From the NCBI GenBank assembly GCA_900770185.1, contig CAAGJM010000022.1:1-53656 (forward strand): a stretch of DNA of 53,656 bases, written 5' to 3'. Shown piece by piece: positions 7,595 to 15,679 of the stretch; position 1 is the first letter of the stretch; the number at the start of each line of letters is the position of its first letter. The position numbers and the translations under genes were made by a program. This DNA is from Clostridia bacterium (lineage in GTDB: Bacteria > Bacillota > Clostridia > Christensenellales > Borkfalkiaceae). The notes beneath the pieces are model-generated. The model was not told the origin of the DNA. It made no database searches and saw only the letters and a program-made list of their open reading frames with translations.

Positions 7595-8143
7595 ATGGAA
7601 GGAAATATTAAAATCGTTATCGGCTCATGGGGTTCTTACAACGAATGCAACGAGAGAGCGTTAGGCTCGAAATGGCTTGACCTTTCGGACTATTCCGACT
7701 GGGACGAAATACGCGAAGAATTAAAAAAAGAAGGCTTTGAACTCGACGGCATAGACGAAGAACTATTTATACAAGACGTCGAAGGTATCGAAGATCGCTC
7801 GGTAAACTGGGATTACGTCAACCCCGAAACATTATTCAATACGTTGAAAGAGTCAGGCGTTTTGGATGACGATTACAAATACAAAGTATTCTGCGCTTTC
7901 CTTGAAGTGCGTTGCTATGACGATTTTGAAGAAAAAGTCAACTCGCACGGCGACCGCTGGGACGATTGTATCAATCTTTGGAGCGGCTACTCGTGGGAAG
8001 ATTACGGCAAAGAAATGCTTGACTGTTGCGGCTATGAAATACCAGAACAAATAATCGACTTTATCGACCTTGAACGCTATGGAAGATACTGCGGCGAAGA
8101 ATATTTGCAAGAATACAGCGACGGCTTAATCGAAATACAATAA
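7595..8143 (+). CDS. ardA: ArdA-like antirestriction protein
   Basis: This 182-aa, strongly acidic protein is a DNA mimic that occupies type I restriction-modification enzymes and protects incoming unmodified DNA. The N-terminal pattern KIVIGSWGSYNECN then GSKWLDLSDY matches the ArdA opening (Y/N-rich strand, then G-x-W-x-D/L). FIQDVEGI and the acidic middle and C-terminal helices fit the elongated three-domain ArdA fold, and the length is close to Tn916 ArdA (about 165). Its location in the leading operon suits expression immediately on entry into a new cell. The family call is good; specificity is unknown. Confidence 0.85.
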   Translation: MEGNIKIVIGSWGSYNECNERALGSKWLDLSDYSDWDEIREELKKEGFELDGIDEELFIQDVEGIEDRSVNWDYVNPETLFNTLKESGVLDDDYKYKVFCAFLEVRCYDDFEEKVNSHGDRWDDCINLWSGYSWEDYGKEMLDCCGYEIPEQIIDFIDLERYGRYCGEEYLQEYSDGLIEIQ

Positions 8144-8156
8144 GGAGTTAAAAATT

Positions 8157-8570
8157 ATGAATATCACTATTGAAAACAAGAAACAAAAAGCAATCGAACT
8201 TATGCAAAAATTAGATATTTATAAGCCATATATCAAAGGTTTTAAGGATAAAACCGACGTTTGCTTTTTTGAATGCTTCGGCGGTTACTGGGCTTATCAA
8301 GAACCGGAACTTATGGCTAAAATCAAAGAATTTGAAGAACAATACAATGTTCTCGTATATGCCGTAACACACGAATACACCGAATTTGGCGAATGTTACG
8401 ACTTTCTCTACGTATCCGACTACGAAGAAGAATGGAACGAAATGCTGTATAAGCAAGGCAGAACGTTCTACGCTTACGCCTACGTCTGGAACAAAACCGA
8501 TGATTTTTGCTCCGAGTTCGGCACAATAGGCGTCTGCTCATTCGGTGGTGGCATTAAAAGGGTGGCTTAA
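8157..8570 (+). CDS. conserved mobile-element protein of unknown function
   Basis: A 137-aa soluble protein preceded by AAGGAG. Its pattern (an N-terminal helix KKQKAIELMQKLDIY, then an aromatic-rich core FGGYWAYQEPEL, VLVYAVTHEYTEFG and a C-terminal SEFGTIGV) matches a family I know from leading regions of Tn916/Tn1549-like elements of gut Firmicutes, where it has no assigned role. It sits directly after ardA. No catalytic motif is visible. Confidence 0.7.
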   Translation: MNITIENKKQKAIELMQKLDIYKPYIKGFKDKTDVCFFECFGGYWAYQEPELMAKIKEFEEQYNVLVYAVTHEYTEFGECYDFLYVSDYEEEWNEMLYKQGRTFYAYAYVWNKTDDFCSEFGTIGVCSFGGGIKRVA

Positions 8571-8572
8571 TT

Positions 8573-8749
8573 ATGAGATACATTTTCTATCACTACAATC
8601 AATACGGCACGCTCGTTTTCGACTATTACGACGACGAAACACATGTTACGCAATCGTATGTATTCTATTCACTCAAACAGGCTGTAAGCAAATTCAGACA
8701 CGACAACGGCTTGCAGTATAAACGTATCAAAATTTCAAAATTATTCTAA
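8573..8749 (+). CDS. 58-aa conserved mobile-element protein
   Basis: A short gene between its neighbours (2 nt after one, 13 nt before the next): ATG at 8573, stop TAA 8747-8749. The product begins MRYIFYHYNQYGTL and ends HDNGLQYKRIKISKLF. It is aromatic- and basic-rich and resembles an unnamed family seen next to ArdA-type genes. The Shine-Dalgarno signal is weak (GGTGGC), so it may be translated by coupling to the preceding gene. Function unknown. Confidence 0.7.
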   Translation: MRYIFYHYNQYGTLVFDYYDDETHVTQSYVFYSLKQAVSKFRHDNGLQYKRIKISKLF

Positions 8750-8762
8750 GGAGATAATCACT

Positions 8763-9137
8763 ATGGCTAATATCAAAGACTTGAAAAAATACGTAGGTTA
8801 TGAGTTTTCGTCCGGCTGTTATACAGGCGACGACTACAAATCGTTTCAGACCAAATACATAAATTTCTTGAAAACAATGTGCAGAAATAACCACTGGCAA
8901 CTTGTAAACGTCGGTAGAAATCATTATTGCTTTTCGGCTTTTATAAAGAGCGCGGAAAACAAATGCGTTTACGTATCTATATCCGACGTCAGATATTTTT
9001 CCAACGAATGGTATAACCACATACTTATCCGCACGGCAAAAAACGAAACTGATTATCGCGGCGGGTTCAACAACTATACAACGCTTGAAAATTTGGAAGG
9101 AACGGCTGCCGATTTACTCGAAGACTTGCCGTTTTAA
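8763..9137 (+). CDS. hypothetical protein of the left operon
   Basis: A 124-aa soluble protein preceded by AAGGAG. It has a helical start (NIKDLKKYVGYEFSSG), a central SAFIKSAENKCVYVSISDVRY and a C-terminal HILIRTAKNETDYRGG-type segment, with similarity in style to small single-gene families of conjugative leading regions. No known function, membrane segment or metal site. Confidence 0.7.
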   Translation: MANIKDLKKYVGYEFSSGCYTGDDYKSFQTKYINFLKTMCRNNHWQLVNVGRNHYCFSAFIKSAENKCVYVSISDVRYFSNEWYNHILIRTAKNETDYRGGFNNYTTLENLEGTAADLLEDLPF

Positions 9138-9151
9138 GGAGCATACAAAAA

Positions 9152-9364
9152 ATGAAAATTTCAACAGAAACCCTGTATCGCCTTTGCAACAAATATCAAT
9201 GGTTTACAAGCGGCGATTGCACGCAATACGAAAAATTATTTGAGAAAAACCGACAAGGAGCGAGCCTTGAAACGCTTGCAACGATTATCTGGCTTTGCTC
9301 ATCCTCTTACGAGGAAAAACAAATATTAGAAATACTCGAAAAGGAGTGTAAAAACAATGATTAA
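9152..9364 (+). CDS. small conserved mobile-element protein
   Basis: A 70-aa protein with AAGGAG upstream. The pattern NKYQWFTSGDCTQYEKLFE and LATIIWLCSS then EILEKEC matches a short family found in many Firmicutes conjugative elements; its role is not known to me. Its last codons overlap the start of the PcfK-MutS gene (9357) by 8 nt, so the two are likely co-translated. Confidence 0.7.
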   Translation: MKISTETLYRLCNKYQWFTSGDCTQYEKLFEKNRQGASLETLATIIWLCSSSYEEKQILEILEKECKNND

Positions 9365-10394
9365 GTTAAACCTTACCCCACAAAACAAGCAAGAAGAACT
9401 TATACTCACCTATTTACAGAACAATGCAAGCGAAACCCTTGCCGACAAGATAAATAACGGCACACCGTTTGAAAAAGACGGACACCCTTTATTAAACAAA
9501 AAGACGCTTTCCGGTTTTATGAAATATGCTTGCGACGAAGCGAGAAAACTTGCCGAAAAAGGCGCTAATTCCGCCTGCATTGACGACGTTACCGTGTATG
9601 GCTGGGCAGTTCACTTTTTTGAAGAAGATTCGATCGAAGGCACGCTTTACACCATAGACGGCGAAGAATACAAACCTGCGCCGAAAAAGGTTGCTACGAT
9701 AAAGCCTGCGACGGTAAAACCGCAACCGCCGAAACCGCAGAATTTACAGTTTTCTATTTTCGATAAAATCGACGATACCGACGTTAAAGATACAAAAACG
9801 GATACTTTAACTACCGACACCGATACAAACGACGATGAAACGGATATGCCGTCGGAAGAAGAAATGCAGGAAATTTTCGCCCAAGTTCACGAAGAAGAAC
9901 AACGCGAAAAAGGCAATCCTACGTATCAAAAATATACGGCGTATCAGGCAGAACACCCGACGGCAATCGTGGCATATCGTTTAGGCGATTTCTACGAAGT
10001 TTTAGGCGATAAAGCCGTGCTTCTCGGTAACGAACTCGACCTTACCATTACAAGCCGCGACGTGGGCTTAAAAGAGCGTATTCCGATGGTCGGTTTTCCT
10101 TATCACGCTGCTGAAAATTACTTTGCGAAAATCGTAAAATATCACGACTTGTATATCATTGAAAACGACAACGAAAAACAATTCATTGAACGCGTCGAAA
10201 CAGCCGTTAATCGACATATAGACTTAGATACGGGCGAAATTCTTACAGAAGAAGAAATGCGGGAGTTCGACGGAGATATCGAAGAACCCGACGACGTTCT
10301 CGCAGAAGAAAAAGAACTTGCCAAAGGCTTTGAACCTACCGCCGTATGCAAACTCGAAGAGATACTCGGCGACGTCTTTATCGTGGAGGTGTAA
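9357..10394 (+). CDS. PcfK-like / MutS domain I fusion protein
   Basis: A 345-aa two-part protein. Residues 1-105 look like the PcfK-like domain of conjugative plasmids (KTLSGFMKYACDEARKLAE, DDVTVYGWAVHFFEED). A Lys/Pro and then Asp/Thr-rich linker follows (108-185). Residues 188-272 match the mismatch-recognition domain I of MutS, including the F-x-E triad in GDFYEVLGDKA and the segment RIPMVGFPYHAAENYF. There is no ATPase, clamp or lever part, so it cannot be a repair MutS; it may bind mismatched or branched DNA during transfer or replication. Such fusions occur with PcfJ in related elements. The function is inferred only. Confidence 0.8.
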   Translation: MIKLNLTPQNKQEELILTYLQNNASETLADKINNGTPFEKDGHPLLNKKTLSGFMKYACDEARKLAEKGANSACIDDVTVYGWAVHFFEEDSIEGTLYTIDGEEYKPAPKKVATIKPATVKPQPPKPQNLQFSIFDKIDDTDVKDTKTDTLTTDTDTNDDETDMPSEEEMQEIFAQVHEEEQREKGNPTYQKYTAYQAEHPTAIVAYRLGDFYEVLGDKAVLLGNELDLTITSRDVGLKERIPMVGFPYHAAENYFAKIVKYHDLYIIENDNEKQFIERVETAVNRHIDLDTGEILTEEEMREFDGDIEEPDDVLAEEKELAKGFEPTAVCKLEEILGDVFIVEV

Positions 10395-10396
10395 CT

Positions 10397-11710
10397 ATGA
10401 AAAAAGAGAAAACAAAACCCATTCCGAAATACATAGTCGCTCGTATCAAAAAAGCCGACACGCAAAATAACGTATGCCTTCCCGGCAGAACTCGTTTTTA
10501 CTCATATCTTACGAAAAATGACGGCGAACTCGTCAAAGTAACCGTAGCCGTAAGAACGAGATATAAACAGTGGCTGTATAAACAGGTTGCCGTTCACGGT
10601 CTGAACTCGGATATTTGCTACGTCAAAGATATGGTTTTCCACTATATCGCAGGCTATTCCGTCGGTTGGTTTGAACAAGGGGCGCAAACCGCTCCGCGTT
10701 GGTATGAAAGCACCGAATGGGGTTATTCCGAAGATAAATATTTCGACCCATTCGCCCCGGTCGTCAACCGTGAGTATTTAGACAAATTTCCTAAATATAA
10801 GTATTCCGCCGTAAACCTTTACAAGGGCGTTGACGTTCTGAAATATCTACGCTTTTACGAGAAATATCCACAAATCGAATATCTTATGAAAGCGGGACTT
10901 GACGGCTACGCCTTCTCCAAGCAAATTTTGCAAGAAATCGGCAAAAACAAACGCTTTGCAAAATGGCTTATGAAAAATCGCGCGGAGTTAAGCCGAAACG
11001 ATTATAACGTTGACGTTATTAAGGCTTCGTTCAGAACCGGCAGACCGCTTGCGGAATTGCAGAATATACGAAAAAATCAGCAGGCATTGAAAAAAGCCGT
11101 AGGCATATCCGAACTGCGAACGTTCTTCAAAAACGACCTTGAAAAATTCGTTACATATCTCGCAACACAAAAAACAAGCGTTTATTCCTACAACGATTAT
11201 TTCAGAGCGTGCAATTATCTCGGCTTGAATATGACCGAAGATAAGAACCGCTATCCCCACGATTTCAAACGTTGGCACGATATCCGTATTGACGAATACA
11301 ACACAGCGAAAGCAATGAAAGACGCCGAAGAACGCAAAGCCCTTTACGAGAAATTTGCCGCCGTTGCAAGCAAGTATTTAGGGCTTGAATACGATAAGAA
11401 GTCGGTCTATATGGCGATTATCGCACAAAATCCGTCCGACCTTATACGCGAAGGCGAGTTGCTTCATCACTGCGTAGGACGTATGGGTTACGACCAAAAA
11501 TTTGCGAGAGAAGAATCGCTTATATTCTTTATCCGCACGAAGGAGCAACCCGACGTTCCTTTCGTTACGATTGAGTATTCGCCGAAACAAAAACGAGTTC
11601 TTCAATGTTACGGCGACAACGACACCAAACCCGACGACGGCGTAATAGAGTTCGTCAATAAAAAATGGCTTCCTTACGCCAACAGAAAAATAAAACAATT
11701 AGCGGCATAA
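10397..11710 (+). CDS. PcfJ-like protein
   Basis: A 437-aa protein. I chose the ATG at 10397 because GGAGG (10385-10389) sits 7 nt upstream, 2 nt after the previous stop; an upstream in-frame ATG at 10346 lacks a ribosome site. The N-terminal half is basic and Tyr-rich. The C-terminal PcfJ domain carries GELLHHCVGRMGYDQKFA, IFFIRTKEQPDVPFVTIEY and VLQCYGDNDTKP. PcfJ proteins come from conjugative plasmid and Tn1549-type gene sets; biochemistry is unknown. Length is normal for the family. Confidence 0.85.
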   Translation: MKKEKTKPIPKYIVARIKKADTQNNVCLPGRTRFYSYLTKNDGELVKVTVAVRTRYKQWLYKQVAVHGLNSDICYVKDMVFHYIAGYSVGWFEQGAQTAPRWYESTEWGYSEDKYFDPFAPVVNREYLDKFPKYKYSAVNLYKGVDVLKYLRFYEKYPQIEYLMKAGLDGYAFSKQILQEIGKNKRFAKWLMKNRAELSRNDYNVDVIKASFRTGRPLAELQNIRKNQQALKKAVGISELRTFFKNDLEKFVTYLATQKTSVYSYNDYFRACNYLGLNMTEDKNRYPHDFKRWHDIRIDEYNTAKAMKDAEERKALYEKFAAVASKYLGLEYDKKSVYMAIIAQNPSDLIREGELLHHCVGRMGYDQKFAREESLIFFIRTKEQPDVPFVTIEYSPKQKRVLQCYGDNDTKPDDGVIEFVNKKWLPYANRKIKQLAA

Positions 11711-11730
11711 CCGCAAAGGAGATTTTAACT

Positions 11731-12021
11731 ATGCAAAACTATTTCAGAATAACCGCGTATCACCCCGAAGAAAACGTGTCCGTCATAATGGACGCTTACG
11801 GTATGTTCGAGAAACTCTGGCAATTCTCGTCGTTTATGGTTCAAAAAGGCTTTAAGATTATAGCCGTAGGAAACGGCGAAACGTTTACAGACGGCAATAT
11901 CGAAAAAGACGATACCTTCCGCGCAAACAAAATACTTCTTCGCGCCTGCGCAACCGGTAAGCCGACGATTGAAAACGGCAAAGTCGAAGTAAACGGCAAA
12001 TTTTATACGCCGAACAACTGA
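11731..12021 (+). CDS. conserved hypothetical protein ending the left operon
   Basis: A 96-aa protein. The start at 11731 is supported by AAGGAG just upstream; an earlier in-frame ATG at 11665 lies inside pcfJ and lacks a site. MQNYFRITAYHPEENVSVIMD, then FEKLWQFSSFMVQKGFKIIAVG and LLRACATGKP, is a conserved pattern of Tn1549-like elements with no known role. It is the last gene before a strong terminator. Confidence 0.7.
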   Translation: MQNYFRITAYHPEENVSVIMDAYGMFEKLWQFSSFMVQKGFKIIAVGNGETFTDGNIEKDDTFRANKILLRACATGKPTIENGKVEVNGKFYTPNN

Positions 12022-12035
12022 ATAAAACGGCAATG

Positions 12036-12064
12036 AAAGGGAGATTTTACGCTCCCTTTTTTTA
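12036..12064 (+). terminator. terminator of the left operon
   Basis: AAAGGGAG (12036-12043) pairs perfectly with CTCCCTTT (12052-12059), with an 8-nt loop and a run of seven T, 15 nt after the last stop. Confidence 0.9.
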
Positions 12065-12092
12065 TACCGAATACACCCTTGATTTAACCGTT

Positions 12093-12114
12093 AAACTCGC
12101 AAGGTTTTTGCGAC
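12093..12114. repeat. element palindrome, site A
   Basis: AAACTCGCAAGGTTTTTGCG followed by AC: half-sites CTCGCAA and TTGCGAC around a short T-rich centre. It lies between the left operon terminator and the first large hairpin of the intergenic region. Confidence 0.75.
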
Positions 12115-12122
12115 GTTGGCAA

Positions 12123-12187
12123 TTAGGCGTGGCTTGTCTTGATACAAGTCGGCTCGCTGCGCTCGCCGAAGACAAGCACACGCCTAA
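12123..12187. repeat. large hairpin 1 in the intergenic region downstream of rep (origin candidate)
   Basis: TTAGGCGTG-G-CTTGTCTT (12123-12140) is complementary to AAGACAAG-CA-CACGCCTAA (12169-12187), a 17-bp stem broken only by a 1/2-nt mismatch, with a GC-rich 28-nt loop. It sits between convergent operons next to a rolling-circle Rep gene. Hairpins of this size are typical of double-strand origins, single-strand origins, packaging signals or oriT; which applies is unknown. Confidence 0.7.
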
Positions 12188-12210
12188 AACCTAACCGAAC
12201 CGACCGAAAT

Positions 12211-12302
12211 AACGGAAAACGGAATCGTAACGAAAGCGGTGTTCGCCGCTGACACGCTTGGCGAATCACCGCTATTCTTCGTTTACGAATATTTTCCGTT
12301 TT
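12211..12302. repeat. large hairpin 2 in the intergenic region downstream of rep (origin candidate)
   Basis: Two imperfect arms of about 37 and 43 nt (12211-12247 and 12260-12302) pair through the blocks AACGGAAAA/TTTTCCGTT, TCGTAACGA/TCGTTTACGA, GCGGTG/CACCGC and TTCGCC/GGCGAA, with a 12-nt loop (GCTGACACGCTT). It lies 24 nt after hairpin 1 and 30 nt before the rep stop. The right arm ends in TTTTTT, so it could also act as a terminator on the + strand. Confidence 0.65.
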
Positions 12303-12332
12303 TTGCCCGTATTTGCAGGTGCGGATTTTCGT

Positions 12333-13376
12333 TTAGTTACTTTTGCGCATTTGTGCTATTACTTCCGGGCTTACCGCACCCATATAGCAACCTTCGTCCC
12401 AACATACGAAATCGTCAAAGAGTAGTAATTTTTGATCTTCGAGTCCGATAGGCCCGGCAATATCGTCGTCCATAATGTCCGAGATAAAATATTGAGGCAG
12501 CCCACGACTGTATACAATTTTTTCGCCGCTCTTTTCGATGTATTTGAGTATATACGCAATGGCTTCGCCTATATGAGAGCGAGTATCTATCCGTCGAAAG
12601 TCGTTTCGTCCGAAATGCGTGTTAAAGTAATCGTTCTGATACGTTATCTGCCTTTTTCGTTCCGAAAAACTGTAACTTTCCACTTCGTCCATACGTCCCG
12701 GCATCGTTCCGTCGGGGATATAAAATATACCGTGAAAGTGTAGGCGTTGCTTTTTCGGACTGCGTTCCCATACGCCGATATATTTCCAACCCTTGCGGTT
12801 GCACAAATGTCCCAGCATAACGCGCAGTTTTTTCCTGAACGATTCTTCTGTATGAATAGCGTCGTTATACGTTATCGTGACGAAATAGTTGAAGTTTTGT
12901 AAGTTGGCTTTTCGTATCATTCGGATTCGCCTTGAAACGAGATTTCTATACTTTCGCTCCATATTCAACGTAACGTATTTGTCCGTCGATTCTTCGTCTT
13001 TGAAGAACGGTCGCATACCTTCCGTTATAAAGCGTTTCCTTGCCGTTTTCGGCAGTTTCAGACTGTCGGCGTAAAACTTATCAAAGAGTTGTTTTTTCGT
13101 CGTCGTAACCGTTTTTACGGGCTTTGACGGCGGCTTGTTTTCGTTTGGCGTTTCCGTCGTTTCTTGCGCTTCGGTTTCGGAATTTTCAGCTGTAGTTTCT
13201 TCGGGCGGACTTTCCGCTTTTTCTTCCGCGGAAATTATTTTTTCGCCGTTTTCGTCTTGCGTAACGGTTATTTCTTCTTCGGCTTTTTTCGGTCGTCGCC
13301 TATACGGTCGCTCGGTGTGGGGAATTGCAATATAATGACTGCCGTCGAAATAGACTTTCGTTTCTCCGTATGGCAT
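12333..13376 (-). CDS. rolling-circle replication initiator (HUH/YxxKY Rep)
   Basis: A 347-aa protein. After a low-complexity Glu/Thr/Pro region (residues 30-95) comes a HUH endonuclease core: FNYFVTITYND (motif 1), RLHFHGIFYIPDG with H213-F-H215 (metal-binding HUH), and AYILKYIEK with Y275 and Y279 (two-tyrosine YxxKY motif). This is the layout of phage-type Rep proteins (gokushovirus VP4, phiX gpA-like, some inovirus Reps) more than of plasmid relaxases. It would nick one strand to start rolling-circle replication. Its GAGGAGG site lies within the end of the ATPase gene, with 1 nt between the genes. It could instead serve as the missing relaxase. Confidence 0.8.
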   Translation of the reverse strand: MPYGETKVYFDGSHYIAIPHTERPYRRRPKKAEEEITVTQDENGEKIISAEEKAESPPEETTAENSETEAQETTETPNENKPPSKPVKTVTTTKKQLFDKFYADSLKLPKTARKRFITEGMRPFFKDEESTDKYVTLNMERKYRNLVSRRIRMIRKANLQNFNYFVTITYNDAIHTEESFRKKLRVMLGHLCNRKGWKYIGVWERSPKKQRLHFHGIFYIPDGTMPGRMDEVESYSFSERKRQITYQNDYFNTHFGRNDFRRIDTRSHIGEAIAYILKYIEKSGEKIVYSRGLPQYFISDIMDDDIAGPIGLEDQKLLLFDDFVCWDEGCYMGAVSPEVIAQMRKSN

Positions 13377-13377
13377 A

Positions 13378-15492
13378 TTACACCTCCTCGTCGCGGTAAA
13401 GACCGTTTATAAAATAACTGTTCTGCGCTTTCAGTTCTGCAACGCTTGCTTTTTCGGTAGCGTATTCGAGATAATCCGCAAGTCCTACGTTCGTTCTGCT
13501 TGCCAAATCGTTAAAATAGTCCGAAAAGCAGTCGGTAGTAAAACGGTTGCGGTATATCTTGTAGTTCATCAAAAAATACCGTTTATTTTCCGCTTTGCCG
13601 TCCATCGTTCCGCGCTCCTTTTCGACTTTCACGATAGAATAGCCGTAACGGTTGTAAATCCGAGCGTTGCGTTTCCATATCCAAGCCGTAACAGACTTCA
13701 AAAGATACACGAGCAAAGTATTGTCGCCACGACGATAACGGAAATCGTAATACAGGGCTATAAAGCGATTAAACGCTATTTCGGACAGCATATCTTCGAT
13801 AGTATAAAACGGCAGAGCAAGACGACTATCCCCGGCGAAAATGATATTTACGATGTCGCAGAGATCTCTTGCGTCCGCACCCCAACTTTCCGGGCGTTGT
13901 TCGTCGGTAAAGACCTTTATAAACGGAAAATTGTCTACCGTTGCAGAGTGTCGGCACATTTTAAGCCACGAATTGAAAAGGTCGTTCTTCTGGTTGGTTT
14001 CGTCGTTTTTCTTCTTGACCTCTTTCAGTTCGAGATTGTTTCCGCGTTCTTTGCCTATTTCGGTAATCGCTACAACCCCGAACTCAAAACTGCCGGCTTT
14101 CGGATTGTTTTCCAGAACCTTTTTGCCGAGCCGTAGCACATCGAAGTCGAGAATATGCGAATGCCGGCTACGGCGTTGTCCGTCCGAGAAAAAGTCCAAC
14201 GCCCACAACGGAAAATTACCATCCGACAGCAAGCGGGTGTCCGTTCTCACCGAGTAATTCGCCACGATAAGACTTGTTTCGAGAACGTATATAAAAAACG
14301 CTTGCGCATAGGTAGAGAGGACGTCGAAAAGTTCGCTTGTTTTCAGTGCGTCGTCGTATGTAAGACCGTATTTTCGACTGTCATACCCGAATAATTGCAA
14401 GTCGTCGTTACCGTGTTTTTCGTAACGTATACGTTTTTTCGTTACAAATTCTTTTGTGGTTGCGAGATTATACACCGTTCCGTAATCCATACAGGCGACG
14501 AGTTCTTGCTCGAAACATATCCACGGGAAATACGGAAACTTCATATCCGCTTTTTGTAAGATATCGAAAGCCTTTTGTCGGAACATTGCTTCCTGACTCA
14601 ACGCCATATCCGTAATCATGGTCGTTTTGCGTTTGCCCATGCTTCCGCAAGTCATCGAAACGATAGGCAATTCGTTTATAAAACCGCAGTTCTTCGCCTC
14701 GTATTTGCGTAGTTTGTTAAGGGCGAATTTCTTACGCCAACGCTCGAATAAAACGTAGGCGATAATGATAAGTCCCCACCACGGAAAAAACTTGAAGAAC
14801 GGTTGCAAATCCCGAACGAGTTTTACGATTTGCGTATATATCCCGACAAAATCGAAAGATACGGCAAAGTAGAAATAATACGCGAAGAACGCTATTACTA
14901 TACTTGCGAGATTTAAGTGAAACGCCCACATAACGAGCCACGAAATCCATATCCAATTATGCTCGCGTAAAAACTCTATATAACCGCAAACAAACCGCTT
15001 TATCGGCTGATAAGTTACGGCGGATATTTTCTTGAACGCATGCAAAGGAAGGGTATCTACGTTGTAGTTGTTATTTCCTTTTGCATACAGCCGTTTAATT
15101 GCGATTATTAGGACTAAAATACACGGCAGAAGTATTGTTAAAACCTTTGCCAGAACGCTCGCTTTTTGTCCTGTTGCTCCGAGCCAAGATAAGAAGTTAT
15201 CTTTGCTTATAAGCAGCCTGAAATATGCTGTCGCATTGCTTTTGAAACCCTCTACGTCGGACGGCAAAATAGTTACGCTGTCGATTATTTTTGAGTAGTC
15301 CGTCACGCTCGGAAGTCCGTTCGTTTCAAAACCGAATAATACGCTGAAATAATACTTAAAACTGCCGTATAAGTCGATTAAACCCTCGAATGTGCGACAA
15401 TAGGAGAGTCGGAACACGAACACGCCGAGTAAAATAAATGCCGCCGTAAGGGGTATCGTAAGCCCTATATTAAGCCTTCGTTGCCACTTCAT
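13378..15492 (-). CDS. membrane-anchored P-loop ATPase, Zot/pI-like candidate
   Basis: A 704-aa protein with hydrophobic segments at about 9-29, 113-133, 180-212 and 236-250, followed by a cytoplasmic domain. CGSMGKRKTTMITD (G283 to T291) looks like a Walker A loop in which the usual Gly before Lys is Arg (GxxGxRKT). FGVVAITEIGKERG (471-484) is Walker-B-like. RHSATVDNFPFIKVFTDEQRP (514 on), then ADARDLCD, resembles the HRH...TQ...R-x-L pattern of Zot/filamentous-phage pI ATPases. A coupling-protein (FtsK/VirD4) relation is the alternative. It is directly followed by rep and preceded by a 47-aa membrane peptide. A role in pumping DNA or assembling an export channel is inferred. Confidence 0.55.
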   Translation of the reverse strand: MKWQRRLNIGLTIPLTAAFILLGVFVFRLSYCRTFEGLIDLYGSFKYYFSVLFGFETNGLPSVTDYSKIIDSVTILPSDVEGFKSNATAYFRLLISKDNFLSWLGATGQKASVLAKVLTILLPCILVLIIAIKRLYAKGNNNYNVDTLPLHAFKKISAVTYQPIKRFVCGYIEFLREHNWIWISWLVMWAFHLNLASIVIAFFAYYFYFAVSFDFVGIYTQIVKLVRDLQPFFKFFPWWGLIIIAYVLFERWRKKFALNKLRKYEAKNCGFINELPIVSMTCGSMGKRKTTMITDMALSQEAMFRQKAFDILQKADMKFPYFPWICFEQELVACMDYGTVYNLATTKEFVTKKRIRYEKHGNDDLQLFGYDSRKYGLTYDDALKTSELFDVLSTYAQAFFIYVLETSLIVANYSVRTDTRLLSDGNFPLWALDFFSDGQRRSRHSHILDFDVLRLGKKVLENNPKAGSFEFGVVAITEIGKERGNNLELKEVKKKNDETNQKNDLFNSWLKMCRHSATVDNFPFIKVFTDEQRPESWGADARDLCDIVNIIFAGDSRLALPFYTIEDMLSEIAFNRFIALYYDFRYRRGDNTLLVYLLKSVTAWIWKRNARIYNRYGYSIVKVEKERGTMDGKAENKRYFLMNYKIYRNRFTTDCFSDYFNDLASRTNVGLADYLEYATEKASVAELKAQNSYFINGLYRDEEV

Positions 15493-15613
15493 ACAACACC
15501 TCCGAAATTGTATTTTCCTGCGGTATTTGCTTTGCCGTATAGACGAAATAACTCACCGCAAGAATAATGATAATAAGCGATAAAACCGCCATAATTCTCT
15601 TAAAAGTTTTCAA
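15470..15613 (-). CDS. 47-aa single-span membrane peptide
   Basis: A short gene with an excellent AGGAGG site 6 nt upstream of a TTG start (15613-15611) and stop TAA at 15472-15470. The product is MKTFKRIMAV, a 15-residue hydrophobic helix (LSLIIIILAVSYFVY), then TAKQIPQENTISEVL and a short tail. Its end overlaps the start of the ATPase gene by 23 nt, so translation is probably coupled. The size and single membrane helix fit minor or major coat proteins of filamentous phages or small channel subunits, but the positive N-terminus suggests a simple inside-out anchor. Function unknown. Confidence 0.6.
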   Translation of the reverse strand: MKTFKRIMAVLSLIIIILAVSYFVYTAKQIPQENTISEVLYEVATKA

Positions 15614-15644
15614 TAGATTTACCTCCTGTTTTTTATAAAAATAA

Positions 15645-15670
15645 CGCCGACAGAATTACTTCCGCCGGCG
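15645..15670 (-). terminator. attenuator-like terminator inside the central operon
   Basis: On the minus strand CGCCG (15670-15666) pairs with CGGCG (15649-15645) at the base of a 26-nt hairpin, followed by TTATTTTTATAAAAAA. It separates the exported-protein genes from the peptide-ATPase-Rep genes and could lower expression of the latter. Confidence 0.55.
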
Positions 15671-15679
15671 CCGTTTGTG

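Noticed and set aside
10346..10396. Earlier start for the PcfJ-like protein
   Set aside because: No ribosome site; the frame lies inside the upstream gene, while GGAGG precedes the ATG at 10397.
12333..13376. Calling the Rep protein a conjugative relaxase
   Set aside because: The YxxKY motif and the closeness to phage-type Rep argue for rolling-circle replication; a transfer role stays open but is not supported directly.
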